From contig JAOVVO010000107.1 in the NCBI GenBank assembly GCA_028564675.1, positions 1 to 64,000 of the forward strand: DNA of 64,000 nt, given 5' to 3'. The translations under genes and the position numbers were made by a program. The stretch comes from Onchocerca lupi. Its lineage: Eukaryota; Nematoda; Chromadorea; Rhabditida; Onchocercidae. The notes beneath the pieces are model-generated. The model had not been told where the DNA came from. It ran no database searches and saw only the letters and a list, made by a program, of their open reading frames with translations. Below, piece by piece: positions 39,133 through 51,900 of this stretch. Within the stretch, counting starts at the first letter, position 1; each line of letters opens with the position of its first letter.

Positions 39133-42100
39133 TTAATGATGATTATTCTGTCCATCGCCTGATCCATCGTTACGAAACGTTGGCGTTCCGTTAAGTAACG
39201 ACGTAGACGTGACGTATTGATGCAAATTGACGGATGGAACGTTAGATGCTTGCGTCATTCCGTCACCACCAATCGGCGCTCCATTGTTATTGACAATTGT
39301 TGGCGAAAGTCTAGACGAAAAAATTTAAAAAAAAAAAAAGTTTCTCAAAAAAAAAAACCGAAAATTTTGGGAAGAGATGAATTTAATTTATCATTTCTCA
39401 ACAAAAAATCTTTTAATTGATCGTCAAATTTCGTTTCTCCTCTGATCTTCATTTATCCTTCTTTGACAGGAAAATAGGAGCGATTCAGATAAAGCATAAG
39501 AATTGAAAAAAAAAATTTCAAAAAAATGGATAAATTAGTTAATAAGCAAAGAAATTTGCTAATATATAAATCAAATTTAGAAAGTCTAGAGCTTCTAGGC
39601 CAATAAAAGGCAAATCAGCTTTCATTGACAAATAATTCCTAGGCCAGTGAAAGTCAAATCAGACATCAGTTCCTTTCCCAAATCGTTTTATTTTTTACAT
39701 TTTATTGATGAAGAACAAATTTGAAGATTTCAATTTTTCTCATACCTTGAAAACATAAGATGACTTTATCTAGGCTTGATAATTGTGCCAAAAAGATTAA
39801 AAGCTTACCCAACCATTACTTGATTACAGTACTTTTTGGCTAGTAAATTGGAGGAATTATCAAAGACACCGTACATCGTTGAATTAATCGATGGATTCCA
39901 CACGTATTGCATATTGAACGGATCGATAAACGGAATTCCGAATCCGTACGGATGTGGATATTGCGGAACAGTTGCTACTGCTGCTGTCGGTGCGGCTACT
40001 TGATTACCGGGAACGCTAACGTGAATGAGAATTTAACGTTACGTAAAAAAATAATTAACGCTACACAAAAGAAAATTTAACGCTACGTAAAAAAGAATTT
40101 AACGCTACGTGAGAATTTATTAAAATTATATATGGAATTATGAAAACCTTCTTGCAGCCTGCAATCTTCTAATTTTCGAGATTTATTCACATGATAAAAG
40201 TAAATTTTTCTACTGAAAATATTGATAATTCATTTTTATTTGCGAAATTAATTATGTATAACTTACCTTGCTGATGCTTTATTACCCATTCGTTTACCGT
40301 AGCAATCAGTAATCTCAAAAGCATCCATATCAAATCCAAGTGATGCAAGTGTTTGACGTGTATTTACCGTATAGGCCGTATTATACGGATACTGTTGTGT
40401 TGGGCCATACGGTAAGTTTACGATCGCTCTGTAAATTGTTCCATTGAAAATGATTAATTTAATTAACAGTAAGCCTAATTGAATGAAAATTTTTGCACTT
40501 TTCTTTTTTTTCGATGAATATTTTTATTTAAAATTATTTTCTTTCATATATACATATATTTTAAATATATTTTTTCGCATTTTTTCTCATAATTCAAATG
40601 AGAATTGTTCCATTACATTGATTAATGTGTGAAATATTCTTGAGGGAAGATTAATTTGTGTAATGTGAAAATGTGAAAAGGAAAAAAAAAGCTTGAAATT
40701 TAGAATGTTTCAATTGCAAAATTGATTTCATTTCAGAAAAGTGCAACAAAAGAAAGAGAAAAATTTCAAAATTTCACTTAAATTTATCTAAAAATGAATT
40801 TTTTTTTTGCGACAGAAATCAGTAATGGTATATTCTTTCCTGATATGTGTTTAATTTCGATTCCCCATTTTTTTTTCTATTGAAAAAAGAAACGAGATTG
40901 GGAAAATTCAATTTAAATTAAAAAAAAAAAAAAAAACTATTGGAAGGAGTTAGTCATTCTATAAGAAAACTTGACGAAATTGCATTCATTAGTTAAAATT
41001 CAATTTGAAAAAGTTAAATGATTGAAAAAAATTGCAAATTATCTAAAATGGCTGAACCTGGGATCAAAGACTGTAGTATGCCTGCCATCCTGAAATATGA
41101 TTTCGTTCATAATTTACTGTTAATTTTAAAAAATTATAATCAATAAAAAATTAGTGAGTAATTAGTGAAATTTTAAAAGAACAAACTAAATATAACTTAT
41201 ATGCAGTTATATCTATTTAGTTCTTTTAAATACGGTTATATGCAATTCTATCTTGGCCAGATCTTTGAATTAAGATAAAGTTTTCAAAAATATAATTAAA
41301 ATATAATTAATCAAGACAGAGCTTTCAAAAATATAATTGATCAATACAAAGCTTTTAAAGTTTTGAAAATAAAACTGAAATTTTTAGATAAAACTGTTTT
41401 TTGAAACAGATAAATAATATAAATAAAATTTTTAAAAAATAATTATTTTTCTCTTAATTAAAGTAATTCTACTTGATGAAAATAAAATAATTTTACTTAA
41501 TGCTTTGAAAAAAAAACTTTTTTTTTTCACAATTTAGAAAGATCAATCATAACGCTTCATAAAATTTGATGATTAATTTGATATTTTAGTAATTTTTTAT
41601 AGATCCATTCAATCATCTAAACTTTTTTTTAATTAAATATCAATTTATTGAACTGTTAATGATAAGAACAATTTTTTGAATTTGCCAACCGGAATACCGC
41701 CATTTGTAACAATCGGAAAATTGTTCATTCGACGGATTGAATTCTTTGTATCAACTTGACCGTAATTAAGTGCTGGTAGCGGAGAACGATTACCTAAATT
41801 TCACAACTTAATTTAACAACTACCTGCCTAATTAAATTAATTAAGCATTCAAAAATGAAATAAAATAATAAGCTTAGAGCAATAATAATTCAAATAGGAT
41901 TTTAAAACTCACAATCTTTTTCAAATATTATCAAAATTTTTGAATATTCAATAAGTATCAGTTTATTTACAAACTACTATTAATTTGTTTTTTACAACAA
42001 CTTAAAGTAACTTATATTGCATGCGTAAAATTAATGAGCAAATTAAACAAATTAATTAATTAATGAGCAAATTAAGAGCAAAATTAATGAGCATATTAAA

Positions 42101-45100
42101 AACACTTACAAAATGCTATTCGAGAAGCATTTGTTGGTCGATAAGTACCATTGATAATTGATAATTCCATTAATTGTTTACGTTTTAATTCATCTTCACC
42201 ATCAGGCTAAAAAAAAAAAAAAAAAAAAATTTTTGAAATGAAATTTTTGTTTTCAGAAATTTCAATAATTATCAATGCTCTTGAATTCTTTGTGCTCTTA
42301 ATTTGATTGAATTTTTCGAAAAATATTATAAATGCAATAAGTCTTAATTGATTTAATAAAATTACTTTATCAAAATTTAAGTCGAAATTATGATTTTCAA
42401 GAATGAGTTTTTTCTTTTCTTTTTTTTCACAAAAAAGTTTTATTTAATGATTACAAATTTACCCTTAAAATCTAAATTTTATGAGGGGAGAAGGAGATTT
42501 GAATCCTCAAGAAAAATTCAAATCATCAGGATTGAAATCTCGTATGCTTGCCTATTTCGTTTGACAATCACAAGAATATTTACTCTTTTATATTGACTTA
42601 AAATGACCTTATTATATTTATTTGTGAAATTAATTAAACAATTAATCATCCAAAAAATTTTTAAAAAAGCAATCGTTTTGGATTTCTGGCAAACTATTTT
42701 CAATAATTTGCATATTTGCAAAATTTCTTATTTGCCGAATAAAATTCAAAAAATAAATAGATGAAAAAAATGATTAATTGAAAAAAAAAAAAAAAAAAAA
42801 CAACTATTTGGAAAGAAAAAATAAAGTATCAATTTGAAACGAATAAATTAGAATATAACTACGTATAAATAAAATTTTTCAAAAAGAAAGAAATTTCAAA
42901 AAAGATAATTATAAAAAAGAATTAAAAGTAATTAATTAACAATTAATCGTCCAAAAATATTTTAAAAAGAATAATCATTTTTAAATTTCCGGGAAATAAT
43001 AATTTGCATATTTGCAAAAAAACTTCTTGTCTATCAGATAAATTCAGAAATTAAAGGTAAAAAAAAAAAAAGGTAACTTACTGGTGGAATTAAAAAATAA
43101 TGAATACATTCAACTGCTCGTTTCATTTTTTCCTTTGCTATTTCTTCAAAATCTTCACATTGTACTAAAACATGTAATTCTTCCTTCAAATGATCATTGT
43201 TACTGTTGTTGTTGTTGTTGTTGTTATTGATATTTTCTCGATTTTTACCATCCTAAAATTATTTGCAATTTTTTTTTTTTGCTTTCAAAAAATTTTCATT
43301 TCAAATTTTTGAAAAAATTTTCTTTCTAAAAAAAAAAATTATACTTTCTTAAAATTTCTAAAAAATAAAAAATAAAACTTTTGTTAATTCATTTTTTTGA
43401 GAAATTTAATTTGTTTTTTTTTTTTTTTTTTTGGAAGTGTTTGTATTTTAAAAAAATTTGAAAAGATAACTAAATTTGACAAAAAAAAAAGTCAGTAACA
43501 TCACGTGTTGATCCACGTCCACGTATCATAATACGACAGCCAGATTCTTCTTCAAGTTGTTTTGCAGTTAATCCACGTGGACCAAGTATACGTCCCACAA
43601 AATTGTACTGTAAAAAAAAAAAAAAAAAACGCTGAAACAAAAATCAAATAATAGAATATTGATATAATTTGATTAAAAATTTAATTTCAAATTTCTAGAA
43701 TTTCAACAATTTGAAAATTTACATCTCACATATTATTAACACTAATCAAAAATTACTACATCTTTTAGAAACATTAAAATATTCATTTCATTGTATAACT
43801 TCCTACTGATAAAAATGTTACAGAAAAAAGCTTGAGAATTTTAAAAATTTTGAAATTTTAAAAAGAGAGAAAACTAACATTAGGATATTCCTTCACAGGA
43901 ATGAAAACTTTTTCCTGTAAAAAAACTTTTTTTCCGCTTGTCAAAGTTGATGATGATGTATCTTTGATAGTTTCTTGATCGGATCCTGATTTTTCTTTAT
44001 CAGCACATTTTTCTTCATCTTCTTTAATTTTTGCCATTCGTCCAAGACATGAACGAATTTTGGCAATTTCTGTATGAATAAAATTTTTTTTAAATTTACT
44101 AATCAGCTAAAAATTAGATCTAGAATGAAGTTGTAAATTCCGTCGACTAGAATAACTTGAAAATTTAATACTTAAAAAGTTAAATTTTCATTCATTCAAA
44201 GAAAAAAAAAAAGAAAAACTTATTACTTAATTTGAAAAAAAAAACATTTAATAAAAAAGTAAATTAATACTATTTGTTTTTAAATTTGACAAAATGATAC
44301 ATACCATCATCAACAAGACGAACAGCATGTTTAAAATGAAAATTATTTGGTACTATCGTCAATTCGTCTTTTTCCTTAAGAAGTCTTGCCAGATATTCCT
44401 CATTTGCCTGAATATTTTAGGAAAAATTATTTAAAACAGCCATTTCTCATTTTTTAAAATTATTTTAATTCCAATTTAAATTACTTGATTACATTTTACT
44501 ACCAAAAAAAAAAATTACAAAAGTTTCGTTAAATTTCCAGCAATTTTTAAAACATCGAAGATTATAAATATTTGATTTTTAAATCAAACAAAATGTTGAC
44601 AAAAGTTGATTTTAATTAATTTTCTAGGAAATAATTTGATTAAAATTGGCTAAATTTAAACTAACTTCTCGAGTTAAATATGTTCGAGAACGGAAATAAA
44701 GTTGAAATTTTGATGGTACCATATTGGTTCTAAAACTAGTATTTTGATCTTTGTTGAAATTTTGTTGTACACAATCACCACTTTCAGCACCAGCGATTAC
44801 TGTTGTTGATTTTTCGTTTTTTTTGGTACCATCTTTGGTACCATCAGAAATTGATTTCATTGTTTTCGGAATTTTTGCATCTTCAATGGCTAAAGATAAA
44901 TCAAAAATTTTCAAATATGCAAATTTCAATGGAGCAAATTCATTCAATAATCAATAAAAATAACTTTTGAACAAAAGTGTCTTAATTTTTTTAAAAAAAA
45001 TTTAAAATTTCATATAAAATTACAGCTATCTTTTATATTTTTTGAAGATATAAAATACCAGTAATGTAGTATTGGCTGATTTTTAAAAATGTCAAATAAT

Positions 45101-45577
45101 TTTTTGAAATGAGAAATGTTTGTTAAAATTCACAAATTAATTGAGAGTTCTTATTTTTACACTATACGAAATTCTTCTTTATAATTAATTTCTATAATTA
45201 ATCAATAATTAATTTGTCGGAAGATGTTTTTGATCAAAAATACCGTCTGATTGTTCGAGATTCAAGTTCGTATCGTTTTCCACAGGATAGCTTTTTTCCA
45301 AATCACTCTGAATATGAAATAATAATTTTTTTTTGAAAAATTAATTTATCCATTATTTATCTGTTTCTAATTATATAAATTGCATTACATTCTTGAAATA
45401 ATTAAAATGCCCAAAAAATTCATTAATAATTCAAAAATTTTTCCCCATGCAATCAGTAATAATACCATAAATTCCATTTACGATTCATTTTCTGTGTGTC
45501 GCAAAAAAATGAATCAAAAGTTCAATTAATTAGTGAATTAATTAATCAAATTTGATATTAATTAGTAAACTAACCAT
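39133..45577 (-). CDS. STAR-family KH RNA-binding protein (GLD-1/ASD-2/Quaking group), 13 exons, 547 aa
   Basis: Binds mRNA and controls translation or splicing in known relatives. Exons: 45577-45575 (ATG only), 45307-45244, 44889-44666, 44407-44305, 44069-43879, 43607-43500, 43252-43082, 42206-42110, 41793-41690, 41089-41058 (32 nt), 40428-40267, 40015-39809, 39310-39133 (TAA). QUA1: NEEYLARLLKEKDEL to HAVRLVDDEI (about 98-133). A Lys/Glu/Ser-rich insert leads to KVFIPVKEYPN. The KH domain (196-288) has YNFVGRILGPRGLTAKQLEE and IMIRGRGSTRD, then a poly-Asn loop (eight N) before LHVLVQCED. QUA2: DELKRKQLMELSIINGTYRP (about 293-312), closest to GLD-1. The C-terminal 230 residues are rich in Asn, Thr, Tyr and Pro. 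All junctions keep phase. The start is the weakest point: the ATG codon abuts its donor (ATG|GTTAGT). GLD-1 versus ASD-2 orthology is unresolved. Confidence 0.88.
40030..40117. repeat. Four-copy 22-23 bp tandem repeat in STAR-gene intron
   Basis: The unit TTTAACGCTACGTAAAAAA and variants begin at about 40032, 40054, 40076 and 40099. The array starts about 15 bp outside the exon that begins at 40015, so it occupies the branch-point/acceptor side of that intron. Confidence 0.85.
42631..43056. repeat. Two diverged copies of a 125-bp segment in STAR-gene intron
   Basis: Copies near 42631-42758 and 42931-43056 share AACAATTAATCxTCCAAAAA, a TTTAAAAA segment, AATAATTTGCATATTTGCAA and a TTCTTxTxTxxCxxATAAA end. 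The start-to-start distance is about 300 bp; both lie inside the intron 42207-43081. Confidence 0.7.
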
Positions 45578-48577
45578 TTTGATTCTATTTATTGTCAGCA
45601 ATCGAATTGTGATTTGATATATGTAAAGTAGCGAACGATGGATATTCTAAAAATTTTGATGAAATTTTGCTTTGATTTGAAAAATTTCTGCTATTTTAGT
45701 TGTAAAATTTTAAACTAGCAAATTATGCATGATGCAACTCCTCATCGTATCACAATGACTGTGGCTATGTCAATGACTACGTCAAAAATTACGTTGAAAA
45801 TTCAAAAATTTCCGTCAAAAATTCAAAAACTACGTCAAAAACTTTCGAAAGAAGCTACAAAATCAGTAGGCAAATCGATCGAATCTCATCTATCCGTATT
45901 TATTGAAACCGACTTGTTTAACGTGAAAAATTCTGCACTACCGTACGCATGGAAGCGATGATGTTTCTAGGAAAATTTCCGTTTCTACGTGAACAACCAA
46001 ATGAAATTGCGTAAATTGCGTAAGGAATCGTTAATTTATGATTCCTCCTTATTTGACAAATTTAGATTCTAAATATCTTAATAAATCTATCAAAATATTT
46101 TAAAAAAGCAATAATTCCTAAAATTATTACAATTTCCAAAAAAAAAAAAAGAAAAAAAAAAACTTTGTAACTAAATAATATTTTTTCTATCAATCAATTA
46201 CCTTTCTAGCAAAAGAGGATTATTCAAGATTAAGTAATTCAAAATTTCATTTTCAATTTTGCTAAAAATTTACTAAATTGGAAATATTGATAAAAATTAG
46301 CAGCATTCTAGTATTGGAGTAATTTCAAATTTCCAACAATCCAACTTCAACTTAGTTTTCAACAAAGTCTCTAACGCAATGTAATCATCAGCTAGAATAC
46401 TCGATATTGAATTCCCGATATCCGAATTGAAATAATCAAAAGTAAATTTCATTTCTCACATAAACTAACAGAAATTAGCATTTGAAGTAAATTAACTTTT
46501 CAGTTAAATTTCAATTTAAAATTACAACTTTTTTTCTTCCAAAAATTGAAATATAGAATTTACCTCGAGAGACTAGTGATCGAAACAACCGATAGCTAAG
46601 CAAGAAGCGAGTGAAATAATTTCAAGAAACAAGAAAAAAAAAAAAAAAAACCATCATCAAATCATTTCTGTAAATTAATTTATGCAAATTTTTGCTTTAT
46701 CATAATATTTCCATAATTTCATCATCAAAATATACAAAAGAAATTTTGTATAAAAAATGAAATCAAACAAATATTTATGTAAATTTTTGAAATTTTCAAA
46801 AATATTTTCGTCACTGATATTATTTTAAGAATATCAAAATAATCACCCGAAAATTATCATCAAAAAATGTGCAAGTTTTCGCTAATTAAAAATGTTATAA
46901 AATGACATAAAATATGTTAAAAAACAAAAATTACCGAATCAGAAGAGAGGAAAAATTCAATCGGATGATTGATTTTCTCGAGAAAAATGGGAAATGAACT
47001 TGTGACCTTTTTGATATTATTTTTGATTTTCAGAAATTTAACTGTATGCACTTAAATTATAACAATAAATAAAGTAAAAAACGAATGATAAATGTAATTA
47101 ACAAGTAAAATAGGTAATTAATAAAATAAATAAATAAATGAGAAATGAACGCATGAACTTTTCCAGTGTTATCTGACCTTTTTCTATCTGACCTTTACCT
47201 TTTTCTAATTTGGCCTTTTTTTTTTTATTTTTGATTTTCATTTGATGCTTTTTAATAGGAAAATAGACTTTGAACTTGAAAATTGGATGCTAAAATTTAA
47301 CTTGGAATTAAAAAAACAAGTAAAAATTTTTTAAAAATTTAAAATCCAATTTGTATGAGATAAATTCAAATGATAATTAAAGGAAAAAAAAAAAAGAAAA
47401 TAGAGGAAATGAAAAATCAGGGAATTTTGATTAATTTTCTCGTAGATGATAATTGAATGCTTCTATTCCATTTAGCTATCATGAATTATCATGAATCTTT
47501 TTGATTTTTATCAAATTATCAAATTTCTTATCATAAATATCAATTGCTTATTCTTCTTTATGAATGGAACAAAAAATATCTCGCATTGAAATGTCCTTAA
47601 TAACATAGCCAAGTATTGAAAATTTCTTCCGGTAATTTGAAATGCTTGAAAATGAATTTAAAAATGAATTCCGATTATCGATAATATCTTCCGGTAATTT
47701 TGAAATACTTAAAAATGAATTAAATCACTATGGTAACCCATTATTCGATTCAATAAATTCACAGGTAGCATAGTTAAATGGTTAACATTCTTCCATTCGT
47801 CGTTTTTTCTAGGATTTCATCTTTTCACCCGGTAATTCTCGGGTACTACGAACATCTCACTGGTATATACCGATATTCATCTGGTATTTTCGGATAGATA
47901 CATACATATCTGATAGGCATGCGTGAAATCTTTTCGTTACATTATCAACTAAGTTATTCCGGGAGATCAACCGATTTATCGGTTTAATCCTACCTGAAAT
48001 GGAAGTTGATAGAACGTGTGACGTGTAAACGTGCGACCGTCATCACGTTGACGTGTTAATTGGTTCGAATAATTTATGACTGTTTGGATGATTATGATGA
48101 CGGAAGTGATTACGTGAAGTGATTGTTTGATTACATGCAAATATCGATTTGAAAATTTTAAATCTCAACTTTTTCGTGAAATACTAGTGGAATGATCTTT
48201 GATTTCATCTTTCCTCATATTTACTTTATCGCATTATTCATCAGGTTTATGGCCTGTATTATTCCCGAATTTACGATTGGTATTATTCAAAAGCCTCAGT
48301 TTCTCTATCATCGCAGACTTCTTTTCTTCTCTTTATTTATTTATCTATTTTCCTCTTTATTTATATCTTTATTTTTTCTCTTCTTTTCTCTTTGTTTTTT
48401 CTCTTTATCTCTTCGTTTATCTGTTTCGCTGTATTTTATTTACTGTTAAAAAGATCTGCATAATTGCATAATCAATAACAATTTCCCGTAAATATTACCT
48501 AAAATTACCTAAAATTCAATTCTCAATTCATTCTATGCCCTTTTTCTCTTGCAATTTACTTAAGTTACATTATAGGC

Positions 48578-48590
48578 TGGTCAAAGGTCA
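48578..48590 (+). promoter_or_regulatory. DR1-like element, copy 1
   Basis: TGGTCAAAGGTCA: one variant and one consensus half-site with a one-base spacer, 389 bp before the calpain ATG. Confidence 0.4.
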
Positions 48591-48769
48591 TCATATGAGT
48601 CATCTTGAAGTGAGAGAGAAAGAGAGAGGGAGGGAGAGAGAAAAAGATATTTATTAAGAAGTATAATGTTTGAAAAGTACAGATCAATTTTTCCCTAAAG
48701 CCTTAAATTGAATTCTCGTTTTATTTCATGTTCTTTTTTTCTCTTGTAAACTTAAGTTGCATTATAAGC

Positions 48770-48782
48770 TGGTCAGAGGTCA
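48770..48782 (+). promoter_or_regulatory. DR1-like element, copy 2
   Basis: TGGTCAGAGGTCA: same arrangement in the second duplicated unit; only the spacer base differs from copy 1 although surrounding sequence has diverged more. Confidence 0.4.
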
Positions 48783-48812
48783 TTTTATATGTCATCATTT
48801 TGAAAATGATTA

Positions 48813-48843
<31 letters not shown>

Positions 48844-48966
48844 AAGAGGGAGAAAGATTATTTGTTCTGAAATATAATATTTAGAAGATCAATTTTTCCT
48901 AACAAAAAAAAAAAAATTTTTTTTCAGGTGTAAATATTGAATGACAAATATATATTATCATTTATT

Positions 48967-51900
48967 ATGTACGGTGGTGCATGGTCGTGCAAGTGCTGCA
49001 CGCTTCTCAACGATAACACATCTCTCTTCTGTGCTTCTTGCGGATCACAAAATGCGATTTCATCGAATTATTCGATTTTACATTCTCAACGTGGACAATT
49101 ATTCAAATTACCAAGTAAGTTTATCATTTTACTTTTCAAAATTTAAATTTTAGAAATGAAAGTAACGAAAAAAAAAAAAAAAAAGAAAAATTCAACAATT
49201 ATTAAATTCTATTTTACCGAAAATCTTTTTTTAAATTTTTTTTCGAAAATTTTTTTGTATAAAATCCAGGTTGCTAATACACATTAATTAAATGAAATCG
49301 AGATTGTTACGTTTAATATGTTAATTTAGTCATAATTATTAATTTTAATTTTTTAATTTTAGAAATTTCATTAAGTGGTGCTTTAAATGCAATCGATTCA
49401 GCATTAAATGATATGAAAATATTGCCTACTGTCTTAGGATCATCACGATCAAAAGCTATATCATTTCCTCCTGCATCACCAATAAAGGTAGAAATATAGT
49501 ATTTAATTGTATTTTCAATAAAAATTTTGAAATTTCTTCGTTAATTAGTTGTATGCGTAAATATCATATTATTATCAAGATTAGCATATTGAGAATCTGA
49601 TCAACCTGTTGAGAATTTGACCAGTGATTGGTCATGATGATTCTTGAAAGTATTGCTAATTAATTGTAACATCAGAAAATATTTCCTCAAATAGTTTCAA
49701 TAAATTTGTTTACTGATAATTCAGATGCAATCACCGATGGTGCCATATCAAGCCATCTCAACATCGTCATTTCAACTGCTGCAGAATGACGAAAAAGAAG
49801 CTGCATCCGAGTATGATCGAATTGTTCGATTCTGCAAGTAACTTCATTTTCATAATTTCCGTTTGCATCTTGTAAAAGTTCATTCAAGGCTTGCTATTAT
49901 GATGTCTTATAATTCAGCGTTCTTTTCATCAGATGCCATTGCAAAGTTTTTCAGATTAAGTTTTCTGAAATGGGATGTGAATTATTGAATTCTAAGTTTA
50001 TATAGTTTGAGAGAAGTAAATAAACCAAGTTGCAAAAGTGATAGAATATAAATTAGCATTTAGCAATTACTTAAGGAAGTATTTTGTAGGGAAAATAATA
50101 TGCCATTTATTGACGACAGTTTTCCTCATTCGAAAAAATCCATTGGTGATTTTATCATTGACGAAAGATTAGGTAGTAAAAGGTTCAATGCGAATGATTT
50201 CATTTGGCTTCGACCGCAAGATATTTACACGAAAGATGGTAAACGTTATAGATGGTCCATATTTCTGGATCCTAAACCGTCGGATATAGAACAAGGTAAG
50301 TTTATTTATTTATTTTTTAAATTTACTGTTTCAACATTTAGTTATGCATCTTTCAGAATTAATTTATATTCAATAAAGCATGATATATAATGTAGAGCAG
50401 TAAGTTTTTCTTTTATAGATAGTGTCGAACATTCTTTTCTCTCCTTGTTAAGATTTTGTGGAGCTTAATTCAGTCAGTTATAGTATGTATTTTACTTCTA
50501 AATTTTAGTTCTATTTTCGAAGTTTTTTAGGATTTCGTTTCTCGAAATATTTTTTGGAGCACATCAAATTCATTTGCAAATTTCTAAATAATTTGTTTTC
50601 TTTTGCAGGTTGTTTAGGAAATTGCTGGTTTTTATCAGCTTTAGCGGTTATTGCTGAGAGACCGGATATTCTAGATCAAATTTTTCTTACAAAGATTTAT
50701 AATCCATGGGGAGTCTATCAAATACGGTAAATCATATTTTTTTCTCTGCTACTGATATATTTCACTGCTTAAAACGTTTTCTCTTTGAGACTTCAACACT
50801 TTCCAAATTTAGCAGCAAAGTTTTAAATATCAAATTCCAGCCTCTGTATTGATGGTCACTGGCAGGTAGTTCTTGTTGACGATTTTTTTCCATGTTATTC
50901 TCAAACACATGGACTTGCTTTTGCTACTGGACGACGTAACCAGGTTTTTTTTTCGGATTAGATTCAGTTTTTTGAAATGTACAAAAATTAAGGCTTTTAT
51001 TTCACTCTTTCCTACGAAAGGAGTGAATTAAAGCACAGACTTAAAAATCAAAGTGAGATTCTTATTCATAAGTACTTAAAATTATCGAGCAACTGAAATG
51101 ACTTGCATCAGTCAGGTTAGTTATAGAAGACAAAATAACTTTTTTAACTTGGTACAAACTTGGATTATGGATTGATGAGACAAAAAAAAAAATGTTTATT
51201 TTTTTTTTTTCAGCTTTGGGTTTCTTTGATCGAGAAAGCACTCGCAAAAATACTTGGCTCTTATGCAAAATTACTTGCCGGACGTACACTGGAAGGTCTT
51301 GCAATACTTACTGGTGCACCATGCACACTACTTGATCTTGAAAGTTGTACAGATTATGATCTTGTTTGGGCCCATCTTCTTAGCATGAGGTATTTATTGT
51401 TTGTTTCAGTCAGTAAAATGAGATTTATTTCAAGTTTGGAATTAAATGTTTCAGTTTTGGTCCATATGGACAACAAATTAACATGTATTCTAAATAGTAT
51501 ACGAAAAGGAGCACTTGTTGGCGTCATCTTAAGCGATGATATTCAAAAATAATGTTCCTTCAAACTTCTTGAGATTTTCTATACAACGAGTGAAAAGAAT
51601 ATGTAAAATTCTCAATAATTATTAAAACATTACTTTAAGACTACTGGCCGTACAGTGAAATTTTTTCATAATTAGCTTTTGCCAACTTTTTTTTATTGTT
51701 CTTTATTCATTTAGATGTATTGTTTTTTTTAAAAACGTTCATAGAACTATTATTTTCAGAGAAGCAGGTTTTATTATGGGTTGCAGTTGTGGTGGTGGAA
51801 GGCGTTATGTAGATGAAGCCGAATTTAGGCGTGTAGGTTTACAAATACGTCATGCATATTCTTTGCTGGATGTCAAGGAATTTAACAATCAGAGGCACGT

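Larger units (their letters stand above)
48508..48902. repeat. Two-copy tandem duplication (period 192 bp) with GA-rich tracts
   Basis: Copy 1 starts about 48508 (CCTAAAATTCAATTCTC) and copy 2 at 48701 (CCTTAAATTGAATTCTC). Each holds a pyrimidine tract (TTTTTCTCTTG), TAAGTT.CATTATA.GCTGG, a DR1-like element, an AGAGAG-rich tract and AGATCAATTTTTCC. The second copy ends about 25 bp before the calpain 5' acceptor. Confidence 0.85.
45578..48966. other. Divergent intergenic region between STAR and calpain genes
   Basis: The two flanking genes point away from each other, so this should hold both promoters. It contains a 78-codon unsupported open frame at 45725, isolated TGACCT half-sites near 47004, 47177 and 47192, duplicated TCTTCCGGTAATTT blocks near 47626 and 47688, and a tandem duplication at 48508-48902. 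A trans-splice-type acceptor (TTTTTTTTCAG, ending 48927) lies 39 bp before the calpain ATG. Confidence 0.6.

Noticed and set aside
44751..44957. Plus-strand frame opposite the STAR gene
   Set aside because: Antisense of STAR exon 44889-44666.
47763..47860. tRNA-like A-box (TAGCATAGTTAAATGGTTAAC)-type segment
   Set aside because: No B-box (GGTTCGA-type) and no cloverleaf pairing downstream; not a tRNA.
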